From Chloroflexota bacterium (GTDB lineage: Bacteria; Chloroflexota; UBA6077; JACCZL01), in assembly GCA_020845495.1 (NCBI GenBank), contig JADLFM010000001.1, forward strand, positions 62,001 to 126,000: a DNA stretch of 64,000 bases, read 5' to 3'. Both the position numbers and the translations under genes were made by a program. Positions 51,862-60,414 of the stretch are shown piece by piece (position 1 is the stretch's first letter; each line of letters begins with the position of its first letter). Under the pieces are notes generated by a model. That model searched no databases. It saw only the letters and a program-made list of their open reading frames with translations, and was not told the DNA's origin.

Positions 51862-51923
51862 CTGACTCCTGAAGCCCGCTCACCGATTGCTGAGCGTGGA
51901 CGCCTGACAGCTCCTCGTTCCTC

Positions 51924-53330
51924 TTACGCCGGCTTGAGCGCGCTATCACCGCTGACTGGCAGAGTGCGCGGACAGTAGAGGACGAGGCGATCCTTCCCCG
52001 CGCTCTTGGCGTGATCGAGGGCGCCTTCAGCCTGCCGTAGCAAGTCCTGAACGGTGTCCTGGTAGTCGGTCGGATAGGCGGTTCCGCCGCCGCTCGCCGT
52101 GATACGAAGCTCGGGCGCCCGTTCGACGCTTATGGTCGCTGCCGACCGTCGCAGCCGCTCGCCGATGGCTTCGACGTGCTGGATGCCCGCGCCCGGCAGG
52201 ATCGCCAAGAACTCCTCGCCGCCCATCCGTACGAGGATGTCCTCCTGGCGGAGCGCCTGGCGGAACGCCCGTCCGACGGCGGCCAGCACCTCGTCCCCGG
52301 CCCAATGCCCCCAGGTGTCGTTCACGTCCTTGAGACCGTCGAGGTCGAGGATCAGCAGGCCAAACGGGATACCGGTACGCCGTGACCGAGCCAGTTCCTC
52401 GTCGAGCCGGGCGAGGCCAAAGTGGCGGTTGTAGCAGAGTGTCAGCGCGTCGAGTACCGCCATCTGCTCCATCTGGGCCTGCCCGATGGCGTTCTTCAGC
52501 GCGACGCCAAGCAGCTTGCAGAACAGATCCACGACCTGTTCAGTAGACGGATCCAGTTGCGAGTTCGCCGCCACCACCAGGACGCCGAGGACACTGTCCA
52601 TGAACGGGACCGGCGCCACGAGCAACTGGCGCGCCGGCACCCACCCCTCGCCCGAGTGCACGCTCAACCCCTCGGGGGCCTGGTCGACCCAGCGCGGGCG
52701 AGCGGTTCCAAGGACTCGGTGGATGGACGGCGCGGCGAGCAGTCCTTCGGCGCCGCGCAGTCCGTAGCGTGCCTTCAGTTCCAGAACCCGGGAGTCGAGC
52801 ACGAGCAGGGCGCCGCCATCTGCCTCGACGTAGGTGAGCAGCGAGCGAAGCGCCTCCGTCGCGAGCGCGTCCACCCGTACCTGGGTCGCGACGCTCTCGG
52901 AGAACTCTCGGAGCGCGAGTTCGACACGTCGAGCCCGGCCAAGTTCGTCGACGACCGCGTTGAAGGCGCTCGACGCCCCCCCCAGGCCGCCGCCAGCGTC
53001 CACCGGAACGCGCGCCGCCGCGCTGATCCGTGACGGCGGCGCACCACTGGCCGCCACCATGACGACTTCCTGCTGCACCTCGCGCATGCGATGACCGAGC
53101 TCTGCAAGCCAGCTTCCGACGAGCGTACGTGTGAACGCGAAGGCGACGATGCCGAGTACGGCTTCGACGACGATCGATCCAAGGGCGAACCGGACGGTCA
53201 TCGCCTGGTCCGGGGCAACTCCCAACGTCACCGCGACCAGTGGATAGACGGCGCCTACGGCGATCCCCAGGCCGACCATCCAGATGAGCAAGTCGACGGC
53301 GATATTGGCCGTGAGACGTGGCACTCGCAT
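51924..53330 (-). CDS. Membrane-bound diguanylate cyclase (GAF-GGDEF)
   Basis: A 468-residue signalling enzyme. Two N-terminal transmembrane helices (about residues 9-35 and 45-70) are followed by a linker, a GAF-like domain (about 145-290) and a GGDEF domain with DALTLCYNRHFG, LDLDGLKDVNDTWGH and the active-site MGGEEFLA. The inhibitory I-site RxxD is present as RQED exactly five residues before GGEEF, so product feedback is expected. It makes cyclic di-GMP from GTP. No EAL domain or c-di-GMP effector is nearby. It is downstream of the M16 peptidase gene by 107 bases on the same strand. Confidence 0.92.
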   Translation of the reverse strand: MRVPRLTANIAVDLLIWMVGLGIAVGAVYPLVAVTLGVAPDQAMTVRFALGSIVVEAVLGIVAFAFTRTLVGSWLAELGHRMREVQQEVVMVAASGAPPSRISAAARVPVDAGGGLGGASSAFNAVVDELGRARRVELALREFSESVATQVRVDALATEALRSLLTYVEADGGALLVLDSRVLELKARYGLRGAEGLLAAPSIHRVLGTARPRWVDQAPEGLSVHSGEGWVPARQLLVAPVPFMDSVLGVLVVAANSQLDPSTEQVVDLFCKLLGVALKNAIGQAQMEQMAVLDALTLCYNRHFGLARLDEELARSRRTGIPFGLLILDLDGLKDVNDTWGHWAGDEVLAAVGRAFRQALRQEDILVRMGGEEFLAILPGAGIQHVEAIGERLRRSAATISVERAPELRITASGGGTAYPTDYQDTVQDLLRQAEGALDHAKSAGKDRLVLYCPRTLPVSGDSALKPA

Positions 53331-53437
53331 TTCGCTCCCTCATTCCAATCAACGCTGCACCAACGCTGCGCGTGATGGGGGTAGGAGGAGGTTTTGCGAC
53401 GCTCTTCCCTGGTCGGTTGAACTGGCGCGACTTCCGT

Positions 53438-54697
53438 TCAGTTGGGCAGCAGCTTCGCGAAGCGCGCCTCGCTTCTGTACGGTCCGACAACGGCCACGCT
53501 CATCCGTGCCGGCCGGATGACGTCCTCGGCGACTCGACACAGGTCGTCCACCGACACCCGCTCGATCTGCTCGAGGATCTCATCAACGGTCAAGATCTCG
53601 TCGCGCAGCAGTTCCTGGCCGCCGAGCCAGGAGGCCACCGCCCGAGTGTCCTCCATCCGCAATTGAAGCCGGCCCTTGATGAATTCCTTGGCCTTGCGCA
53701 GTTCCGACTGCGGGACCGGCTCGCAGATACGCTGTAGCTCGCGGACTGCCGCTTCGATGGTCGGCTCGATGCGCTTCGGGTCGACACCCGCCGACACCGT
53801 GAGCGAGCCAGCGTCCCGGAAATGGCTGAGGTACGACTGCACGTCATAGGCAAGCGCCAGCTTCTCGCGGATCTCGACGAACAGTCGTGAGGACATCCCT
53901 TCGCCGAGAATGGTGTTCAAGACGTCCAGGGCGTAGCGGTCCGGGTGGGCGCTCGAATAGGCTGGCATGGCGAGGCAGACATGGGCCTGCTCGGATTTCT
54001 TCGATTTGATCGCTACCCGCGGCGAGGGCGTGTCGAGCACACGATGCCAGGTCCCAAACGGTCCTCGCTCCCAGTCACCAAGGTGCGCGTCGGCGAGCCG
54101 CGCCACCTCGTCATGCGTCACGTTACCTGCCACCGCCAACACGGTGTTCTCTGGCAGGTAGTGGCGCGCCACGTACTCGAGGATCTGACCCCGATCCATC
54201 GCGGTGACCGAGGCCGGCGAGCCGCCCACGTCGCGGCCAAGCGGTTGAGCGGGCCACAACACCTCGTCGATCAGGAGCGCCGCGAGGTCGCCAGGGCTGT
54301 CCTCGGTCATCGCCAGTTCTTCGAGGATGACCTGACGCTCCTTCTCGATCTCGCCCGGCTCGAAGAGGGAGTTTCGGAGCGCGTCAGCCAGGACGTCGAG
54401 GCAACGGGTGAAGTGCTGATGGCCAACCTTGGCCCAATAAACGGTCAATTCCTTGTCGGTCGCGGCGTTCATCACCCCGCCGATGCCCTCGATCTCCTCG
54501 GAGATCTGCTGTGCGGTCGGGCGGCGCCTGGTGCCCTTGAACAACATGTGTTCGAGGAAGTGGGAGACACCGGCAATCTCGTCGGTCTCGTAGCGCGAGC
54601 CCGCGCCGACGTACAGTCCGACACTGACCGAGCGCGTGTGCGGCATCGTGCTGCTCACGACGCGCAGTCCATTTGCCAGAACCGTCCGCTCGTACAT
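53438..54697 (-). CDS. M16 family zinc peptidase (processing-peptidase-like)
   Basis: A 419-residue M16B peptidase. The inverted zinc motif is SHFLEHMLFKGT (HxxEH, about residue 46), with the distal Glu in ILEELAMTEDSPGD. The second half carries the REKLALAYDVQSYLSHF signature and a typical C-terminal domain. Such proteins resemble the beta subunit of mitochondrial processing peptidase and bacterial YmxG/PqqL. The frame starts MYERTVLANGLRVVS, the natural N-terminus. Its promoter region is rich in 21-bp tandem repeats. Confidence 0.93.
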   Translation of the reverse strand: MYERTVLANGLRVVSSTMPHTRSVSVGLYVGAGSRYETDEIAGVSHFLEHMLFKGTRRRPTAQQISEEIEGIGGVMNAATDKELTVYWAKVGHQHFTRCLDVLADALRNSLFEPGEIEKERQVILEELAMTEDSPGDLAALLIDEVLWPAQPLGRDVGGSPASVTAMDRGQILEYVARHYLPENTVLAVAGNVTHDEVARLADAHLGDWERGPFGTWHRVLDTPSPRVAIKSKKSEQAHVCLAMPAYSSAHPDRYALDVLNTILGEGMSSRLFVEIREKLALAYDVQSYLSHFRDAGSLTVSAGVDPKRIEPTIEAAVRELQRICEPVPQSELRKAKEFIKGRLQLRMEDTRAVASWLGGQELLRDEILTVDEILEQIERVSVDDLCRVAEDVIRPARMSVAVVGPYRSEARFAKLLPN

Positions 54698-54719
54698 TCG
54701 CGCGCTATCCTCTCAGATT

Positions 54720-54782
54720 GGTGGACATCTCAGGTGAGCAGGTGGAGATCTCAGGTGAGCAGGTGGAGATCTCAGGCGAGTA
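54720..54782. repeat. 21-bp tandem repeat, three copies
   Basis: Units at 54720-54740, 54741-54761 and 54762-54782 share GGTGGAGATCTCAGGTGAGC with few changes (first copy has ACATCT, last has GGCGAGTA). The core GAGATCTC is itself palindromic. The array lies 22 bases upstream of the M16 start codon on the coding side, so it is in that gene's promoter or leader. Confidence 0.85.
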
Positions 54783-54881
54783 GGGGGCCTTCATCGAGGA
54801 GGGGGTGGCACACCAGTCCACGTCTCTTTGGCGGCCGTTCGCAGGCTCCTCCAGTTCCCCCGCGACGAAGTGTATCGGTTC

Positions 54882-54931
54882 AGGGTTGGATCGGGGCGCA
54901 TTGACAGAGGGTTGGATCGGGGCGCATTGAC
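54882..54931. repeat. 24-bp direct repeat, 26-bp period
   Basis: The string starting AGGGTTGGATCGGGGCGC and ending ATTGAC is identical at 54882-54905 and 54908-54931. It lies about 100 bases upstream of the M20 gene. Each copy ends in TTGAC, so the duplication also duplicates a -35-like box. Confidence 0.85.
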
Positions 54932-55033
54932 CGCTCGCTTGCGCGCGCCGCCAGCACTGACTACCGTCTCCTTAGCGTCGAGCGGGGCAGACCGGCCGCC
55001 TCGACCGGACGAATATCACCGGAGGCTACACCG

Positions 55034-56215
55034 ATGCCACGACTCGACGAGGTCACGGCACTCCTCGGGGACGAGCTCGTGCGGGACCGCCGCCACCTTC
55101 ACGCCAACCCCGAGCTTGGCTTCGAGGAGCACCAGACGGCTGCCTACGTTACCAGCCGTCTCCGCGCGCTCGGCATCGACACTCGGATCGGTGTCGGGCG
55201 AACTGGCGTGCTCGGCACGCTCGAGGGGGCGCGCCCGGGCAAGACGGTGCTGCTACGTGCCGACATGGACGCCCTGCCGATTGAGGAAGAAAACGACGTT
55301 CCCTATCGCTCGATGCGGCGAGGGGTGATGCACGCCTGCGGCCACGACGGGCATACCGCCATGCTCCTTGGCGCCGCCCGCGTTCTGGCCGCTCGGCGCG
55401 ACCGATTGGCGGGCAGGGTGAAGCTGGTCTTCCAGCCGTCCGAGGAGCGGTTTCCGGGCGGAGCGCTGGCGATGATCGACGACGGCGTCCTCGAAAACCC
55501 GACGGTCGACGCGGCGTTCAGCGTCCACCTCACCAATTCGTCACCGGCCGGCACCGTCCAAGTCTGCCCCGGCCCGGCGATGGCCTCCGCCGATTCTTTC
55601 ACGGTCGTGGTCAACGGGCGCGGCGGTCATGCCTCGCGGCCACATCAGGCCGTCGACTCGGTCCTGATCGCCGCCAAGATCGTGACGACGCTCCATACCA
55701 TCGTCTCGCGGAACGTCGATCCCCTGAGACCAGCCGTCGTCACCGTCGGGACGATCAAGGCTGGCGAGGCCGAGAACGTCATCCCTGAACGGGCAACCCT
55801 GGCCGGCAGCGTTCGCAGCTTCGACCAGGAGATGCGCGAGCTTCTAGCGCGCCGCATCCATGAGGTCGCGACCGGCGTCGCGACGGCACTTGGCGGGTCG
55901 GCCGACGTGAGCTACGAGTACGGCTACCCGCCGCTCGTCAACGATCCGGCCATGACGGCACTCGTCGCGGAGGTCGCCCGAGATCTGGTCGGCGCGGACA
56001 AGGTGCTTACCACACCGCCGGTCATGGCGTCGGAGGACATGTCGTATTTTCTCCAGAAAGCGCCCGGCTGCCAGTTCCGGCTCGGCGGCGCGAACGAGGC
56101 GCGCGGTCTCACCTGGACGAATCACCATCCGCGCTTCGACGTGGACGACGAGGCCGCGCTGCCGGTCGGTGCAGCACTATTCGTCGCCATCGTCGAGCGA
56201 TTCCTCGGCGACTGA
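55034..56215 (+). CDS. M20 family amidohydrolase (IAA-amino-acid/hippurate hydrolase-like)
   Basis: A 393-residue M20D hydrolase. Conserved segments: RRHLHANPELGFEEHQTA, LLRADMDALPIEEEN, GVMHACGHDGHTAMLLGAA (metal ligands Cys/His), VFQPSEERFPGGALAMI (catalytic Glu pair), NGRGGHASRPH and a C-terminal SEDMSYFLQKAPG. It cleaves N-acyl amino acids or related amides. GGAGG lies just before ATG 55034. The DUF2079 gene converges on it with only 13 bases between stops. Confidence 0.93.
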   Translation: MPRLDEVTALLGDELVRDRRHLHANPELGFEEHQTAAYVTSRLRALGIDTRIGVGRTGVLGTLEGARPGKTVLLRADMDALPIEEENDVPYRSMRRGVMHACGHDGHTAMLLGAARVLAARRDRLAGRVKLVFQPSEERFPGGALAMIDDGVLENPTVDAAFSVHLTNSSPAGTVQVCPGPAMASADSFTVVVNGRGGHASRPHQAVDSVLIAAKIVTTLHTIVSRNVDPLRPAVVTVGTIKAGEAENVIPERATLAGSVRSFDQEMRELLARRIHEVATGVATALGGSADVSYEYGYPPLVNDPAMTALVAEVARDLVGADKVLTTPPVMASEDMSYFLQKAPGCQFRLGGANEARGLTWTNHHPRFDVDDEAALPVGAALFVAIVERFLGD

Positions 56216-56228
56216 GCGGAGCGGATCG

Positions 56229-58112
56229 TCAGCGGTCGACGGCGACCATATCGCCATCGACCGCGAGCCGCACCACATCCAGCCGCCCGTTCCGATCCGC
56301 CCAGCCGACTTCAAGCGCGACCGGCCCGGCACCCGCGAACGGCAGCGTCACCCGGTCTACGACGATCTGCCCTGGCGGCCAGTCGCCGCTCGGCATGAAG
56401 TCGTCCAGTGCCAGCCCCCGCGCCTCGACCAGCAGCGTACCGTCCGCTCCAAATACCCGCACCACCCGCGTCATCGAGCCAGGGGTACGGGCGCCGGCCC
56501 GCCATTGGAGCGTGACCTCCAGGCCCGATCTGCCCCGGCGCACCTCCGCGCCGTGGAGCACGACGCCGGCGAGTTCGCGGTCGATCGCAGCGGCGGGAGC
56601 GGGCGCCTGCTCGGTGAGGAGGAGCGCATCCGGCCCGACCGACCACGCGACATATGGTGGCCGGGCGCGCAGCGGGCTCTGACGTGTGCGCAGCGCATCG
56701 GCTGTCTGGCCGTTCGTCAGGTCGAGCACGTACGCCCCGATGTGGCGCTCGGGCGGCCAGAGCGCGCCAGCGTAGTTTGGCGGGTAGACGTACAACTCGG
56801 AGTGATCCGCGAGGTGCCCGAGCGCTCGACGGCTCGCCGCGACCGAGACGCCGGGCGGCACGCGATCGACGACGTACCGAAACTGCTCGGAACGGTCTGT
56901 CCAGACGGCGTCGGCAGGGTCGTAGTCGCCGCCGCCCGGCAGATTGCTGTCGAGCACGTAGGTGGCGACCGTGCCTATCAGCATCAGGCCGACACCCATC
57001 GCACGCAACGGCGGCCGGCGAAGCCGCGCGAGCCCGACGACCGTCGCAAGCCAGATGATTGGGATGGTCGGCCCGCCCCAGTGCCGACGATACCGCCCCT
57101 CTTTGTCGGCCAGCAGGAGCGTTGCGGCGTGTGGCAGATCGATCAGCACGGCCTGGGGCGCCAGAAGCGCTACCCCGCCGGTCGGCGCGACCAGCCAGCG
57201 CCCGAGCAGAGGGAGCCGGGCGCCGAAGAGGTCGCCCAGGATAGCTCCCGGCTTGTCGCGCAGTGCCTCGAAGTGGGCGACCGTCCGATTTTCGCCACCA
57301 GACGGCAAGGTCGACGGTTCGTGAAAGCGCGGCATGACCACCAGTGCGACGAGCGCGAGCCATAGCAAGGCGGTGCCCGCGAGTCCGACACCCACCCGGC
57401 GCGAGCCGGGTTGAAGCAGCAGAAACAGCCCCAGACCCACGACCATCAGCCCGGCTTCTTCCTCCATCGGGAGCGCCACCACTGCCAGAGCGACGCCTGC
57501 CCGGAGCCGGCCCGACAGCAAGAAATACGCGCTGAAACCGAGCGGTAACGCCGTCCAGGTGATCGGGTAGATGGCGTCGAAGGCCACCTCGGTCAGCATC
57601 GGCATCGCGAAGTACGCAGCCATGACCAGTGTCGGAAGGAGCATGCCGCCGAGCCGCTGGCGCGCCAGCAGGTAGACCGGAACGCCAGCCAGCGCCAGTA
57701 CCGCCGACTGCGCGACGAACAGCCAGTTGGCATCGGGCGCGAGCGCGAAGGCTGGCGCGAGTACGGTCAGCAGCAACGCCACATGCTCGGCGAGGTGAAC
57801 GCGGTTCGACTCGAGGATCGTGGTCTGGAACGGCTGGCCGTGCGCGCCGTTCCAGAGCATCTGGAGGTAGACGCCGAGGTCACGCGACGTGCTGTTGAAC
57901 GTCACGTGCTCTCCGATTGACGCCCACGACGCGACGACGAGCCAGAGCAGCCCGAGTGCCGCCGAAGGAGCCGCAGCGATCCACGTCGACCGTTCACGGC
58001 ACCCGCGCACGGCATCGCGCTGGATGGCCGAATCAGCGGTCAGCGTGGAGTGCAGGGACGGGGCGGTTGAGGAGGCGATGGCGGCAGCTCGACCTAGGGC
58101 GTCGGTACACAC
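56229..58112 (-). CDS. DUF2079 multi-spanning membrane protein
   Basis: A 627-residue protein with about nine membrane helices in residues 45-380 and a large outer domain after that. The family signature is early: TFNSTSRDLGVYLQMLWN, followed by HLAEHVALLLTVLAP, then the GTALLWLALVALVVMPRF helix. DUF2079 proteins resemble glycosyltransferase-C membrane folds, but their reaction is unknown. The C-terminal 130 residues form a beta-rich domain (GLEVTLQWRAGARTPGS). GTG 58112 is a weak start without a strong ribosome site; a shorter start near the first helix is possible. Confidence 0.82.
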   Translation of the reverse strand: MCTDALGRAAAIASSTAPSLHSTLTADSAIQRDAVRGCRERSTWIAAAPSAALGLLWLVVASWASIGEHVTFNSTSRDLGVYLQMLWNGAHGQPFQTTILESNRVHLAEHVALLLTVLAPAFALAPDANWLFVAQSAVLALAGVPVYLLARQRLGGMLLPTLVMAAYFAMPMLTEVAFDAIYPITWTALPLGFSAYFLLSGRLRAGVALAVVALPMEEEAGLMVVGLGLFLLLQPGSRRVGVGLAGTALLWLALVALVVMPRFHEPSTLPSGGENRTVAHFEALRDKPGAILGDLFGARLPLLGRWLVAPTGGVALLAPQAVLIDLPHAATLLLADKEGRYRRHWGGPTIPIIWLATVVGLARLRRPPLRAMGVGLMLIGTVATYVLDSNLPGGGDYDPADAVWTDRSEQFRYVVDRVPPGVSVAASRRALGHLADHSELYVYPPNYAGALWPPERHIGAYVLDLTNGQTADALRTRQSPLRARPPYVAWSVGPDALLLTEQAPAPAAAIDRELAGVVLHGAEVRRGRSGLEVTLQWRAGARTPGSMTRVVRVFGADGTLLVEARGLALDDFMPSGDWPPGQIVVDRVTLPFAGAGPVALEVGWADRNGRLDVVRLAVDGDMVAVDR

Positions 58113-58217
58113 GGGCCGCCGACGCCGGCTTCAGGCAGGGAAGGTAGGGGTTTGGGCGGGCTGGTGTCAATCCAAGCGGGCGCACTGCTTGCGTGCTGAA
58201 GAGGCTTCTGAAAACCG

Positions 58218-58246
58218 TTTACAGACTTCCCGTTCGTGGCTATACT
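58218..58246 (+). promoter_or_regulatory. Near-consensus sigma-70 promoter of the zinc-ribbon gene
   Basis: TTTACA (58218-58223), 17 bases, TATACT (58241-58246). This is the best promoter in the window. The start would be near 58253, giving a leader of about 110 bases. Confidence 0.75.
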
Positions 58247-58263
58247 GCGCGCCGTGGCCTGTA

Positions 58264-58281
58264 CCCCAACCGGGGTTGGGG
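58264..58281 (+). promoter_or_regulatory. 5' leader palindrome and G-tracts
   Basis: CCCCAACC and GGTTGGGG around GG form an 18-bp perfect dyad in the leader of the zinc-ribbon gene. It is followed by more G runs (GGGGTTGGGGGGAGG), which could also form a quadruplex. It may control the transcript or act as an operator next to the strong promoter. Confidence 0.5.
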
Positions 58282-58361
58282 GGAGGCCGCCGCGAAGCGT
58301 CACCGCGTGACCAGCGCCGGTCGACGAACTGCTTACGCTTCGGTGCGGGAGGCGAATAGCC

Positions 58362-58649
58362 GTGGCATTTGCTGACAGAGTCCTGACTTGCCGCGATTGT
58401 GCAGCCGCGTTCACGTTTACGGCTGGTGAGCAGGCGTTCTTTGCCGAGAAGGGCCTGATGAACGAGCCGCAGCGCTGTCAACAGTGCCGGGCCAACCGCC
58501 GCCGTGAACGCCTCGGCCAGGCGCCGCGCGAGATGCACGCGGTTACCTGCCACGAGTGCGGCGCGACTGCCTCGGTTCCCTTCATCCCCCGCCTCGAACG
58601 CCCCGTCTATTGCAGCACCTGTTTCGACCGGGTCTCGGCGCGGGCCTGA
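58362..58649 (+). CDS. Probable zinc-ribbon protein (two CxxC pairs)
   Basis: A 95-residue protein with four Cys pairs in two units: LTCRDCAAAFTFTAGEQAFF with RCQQCRANRR, and TCHECGATASVPFIP with YCSTCFDR. This matches the small zinc-ribbon proteins common in Chloroflexota and other deep phyla that bind zinc and perhaps nucleic acid. GTG 58362 has GGGAGGCG before it. It has its own near-consensus promoter and a structured leader, so it is probably strongly expressed. The NUDIX gene follows 108 bases later on the same strand and may be cotranscribed. Confidence 0.87.
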   Translation: MAFADRVLTCRDCAAAFTFTAGEQAFFAEKGLMNEPQRCQQCRANRRRERLGQAPREMHAVTCHECGATASVPFIPRLERPVYCSTCFDRVSARA

Positions 58650-58757
58650 TGCATCCGGCGCGCCTCGCGTGAGGTGGGTCGGAACAACGCTGGCGGTTGG
58701 AGCAGCGGACTCCCCCCGACAGGTCTGCCGCACGTTCACACCCGGTGTCCTGGCGCC

Positions 58758-59348
58758 ATGACCGACGAGACGCTAGCGCCGCCGATACGGGTCGTGCGCT
58801 CCGAGGTTGTTCACGAGGGCATCAAGTTCCGGGTCGTCCGCGATATCCAACTGCTGCCAGACGGGTCGCTCGTGCCCTGGGAGTCGGTAGTTCACGGCGA
58901 CCTCGTCTTGGCGCTGCCGATCGACCGTGACGGGGCCGTCTATCTGCTGCGCCAGTATCGCCCGCAGTTGGAGCGCGATGGGCTCGAAGCGATCGGCGGC
59001 GGACGCGACGGCGCGCCTACCCCCGAGGAGGCGATGCACCGCGAACTGCGGGAGGAGGCCGGGATCACGGCGGCGCTGGTATCGCTTGGAACGGCCGAGC
59101 TTGGCGCAGCAACTGCTCGCTGCCACGAGCACCTGTACCTCGCGCTCGTCCAGGAGATCGGCGAGCCGGCGCTCGAACCCTTCGAGCAGATCACTATACG
59201 CGGTCTGGAGCGCGTCCCGCTGGCCGAGGCCGTCCGGCTGGCGATGAGCGGTGCCATCGTCGACGTGAACAGCCGGCTCGTCGTGCTGATGGCGAACGAG
59301 CACCTCCGCACACATCCGCTCGCGACGTTGTTCCCGGGGAGCGGCTGA
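58758..59348 (+). CDS. NUDIX hydrolase, ADP-ribose pyrophosphatase-like
   Basis: A 196-residue NUDIX enzyme. The Nudix box is GGGRDGAPTPEEAMHRELREEAGI (split: GGGRDGAP...EE..HRELREEAGI), with all catalytic Glu residues. The N-terminal FRVVRDIQLLPDGSLVPWE and LVLALPIDRDGAVYLLRQYR patterns are typical of ADP-ribose pyrophosphatases. It clears toxic nucleoside diphosphate derivatives. ATG 58758 begins the natural N-terminus; no strong ribosome site is visible. Confidence 0.9.
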   Translation: MTDETLAPPIRVVRSEVVHEGIKFRVVRDIQLLPDGSLVPWESVVHGDLVLALPIDRDGAVYLLRQYRPQLERDGLEAIGGGRDGAPTPEEAMHRELREEAGITAALVSLGTAELGAATARCHEHLYLALVQEIGEPALEPFEQITIRGLERVPLAEAVRLAMSGAIVDVNSRLVVLMANEHLRTHPLATLFPGSG

Positions 59349-59484
59349 CCTCTGGCCCGCCACCCGGTCGCTCACCAGATCGCGCTACCTCGGCCGACGA
59401 CTCCAACTCAGCCGCTGACCGATCCGCGCAGGTGCGATTCAGTTCGCGAAGCAGTCAAGCGATAGTTGCTCGGCTTCGCAGCGA

Positions 59485-60264
59485 TCAGGCCGGGTCAGCA
59501 GGCCGGCGTAGGACCGGTACGAAGAAGGCCGGGTCGCCGTGCCCTACGCCCTCCGCGTGGGCCTTGCTGACCTGGACCACGCGTACGTCGCGTGGCTCGA
59601 CTTCGCACACGCGGACGGTCACCGCTGGGCGGCCGCCGTCCTGAGCACGAATCTCCAGGAGGCTACCGACATCCACCTCGGCGCCGGCCCCCCGCGCGAC
59701 CGTCACCTCGGCCGGAGTAACCGCCCGCACGAATCCGAACTCCGGATCGGCCAGCTCACGCACCCACGTTGTCGTCACGATCCGAGCGCTGAGCTCGTCA
59801 GCCCGTGGGCGAAGTGCTTCGGCGAGCGCCCAGTCGGGTACCCGCCGCGCCTGAGCGACCAGTCCCTCGGGCTCGAGTGCGACTGACGCGACCGCCTGAG
59901 TGATTTCGTCACGCGAGCCGCCGAGGCGCGTGCCGTCGGCGAGCACGACGTGGCGCGCGACGAGCAGCGCTAGCACGCCGAGGGCGGCCGGGCGTGGCAA
60001 CGGCTCGTGAAACGCCGCGTGCAAGACGTCGGTCAGCGACAGGCCAGCCGGGGGATCGTCACGGACGTAGCCGGTCAGAGGTCCCTGCGCTGAGGCCAGG
60101 AACACCCGCTTCCTCGACGCGGCATATCGGGGATCGCCGTAGATCGCCCGGCCCTCGGCGTCGGTGCCGATCCGGGTGGGGTTCGGGGGGATCACGGCCT
60201 CCCGATCCAGCGCGTAGGTGATACGCCCCACCCGGATGCGATGAGGCAGCGACGTGTCAGACAT
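59485..60264 (-). CDS. Unknown 259-residue protein
   Basis: I do not recognise this protein. It is soluble, rich in Ala, Arg and Asp, with an N-terminal segment of short strands (HRIRVGRITYALDREAVIPP) and a middle helical part (VLALLVARHVVLADGTRL, VASVALEPEGLVAQARRV). The C-terminus ends in strand-turn repeats (VTVARGAGAEVDVGSLLEI). No Cys pairs, P-loop or signal peptide. The start at ATG 60264 has weak ribosome signals. Codon pattern looks native. It converges on the NUDIX gene. Confidence 0.65.
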   Translation of the reverse strand: MSDTSLPHRIRVGRITYALDREAVIPPNPTRIGTDAEGRAIYGDPRYAASRKRVFLASAQGPLTGYVRDDPPAGLSLTDVLHAAFHEPLPRPAALGVLALLVARHVVLADGTRLGGSRDEITQAVASVALEPEGLVAQARRVPDWALAEALRPRADELSARIVTTTWVRELADPEFGFVRAVTPAEVTVARGAGAEVDVGSLLEIRAQDGGRPAVTVRVCEVEPRDVRVVQVSKAHAEGVGHGDPAFFVPVLRRPADPA

Positions 60265-60414
60265 CTACTATCCCGTCCGAGCGGGCGCAAAACCGCCGGC
60301 GTCGCCGCTGACACGCGCCTCGCCCCCTCTGATTCTAAGCACCGCTGGCACCTACGTTCACGATGCTGTGCGATCGCACGTTGGATGACCTGGCGGACTG
60401 CCCCACGCAACCAC

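Larger units (their letters stand above)
51588..51923. other. Gap between convergent genes with tandem repeat and large hairpin
   Basis: No gene is seen. The gap holds a 17-bp tandem repeat (51699-51746) and a strong hairpin (51788-51861), both between the stops of mutM and the diguanylate cyclase gene. Confidence 0.65.
54698..55033. other. Divergent control region with two tandem repeat sets
   Basis: This gap separates the divergent M16 and M20 peptidase genes and must hold both promoters. It has a 21-bp repeat in three copies (54720-54782) and a 24-bp repeat in two copies (54882-54931). TTGACA occurs at 54901-54906 inside the latter, but no good -10 is at the right distance. Confidence 0.6.

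Noticed and set aside
52540..53490. 316-codon frame on the minus strand overlapping the diguanylate cyclase
   Set aside because: Overlaps a gene with an intact GGEEF and I-site; Arg-rich shadow sequence.
54901..54929. TTGACA at 54901 as promoter of the M20 gene
   Set aside because: No acceptable -10 at 15-19 bases; the box is part of the duplicated repeat.
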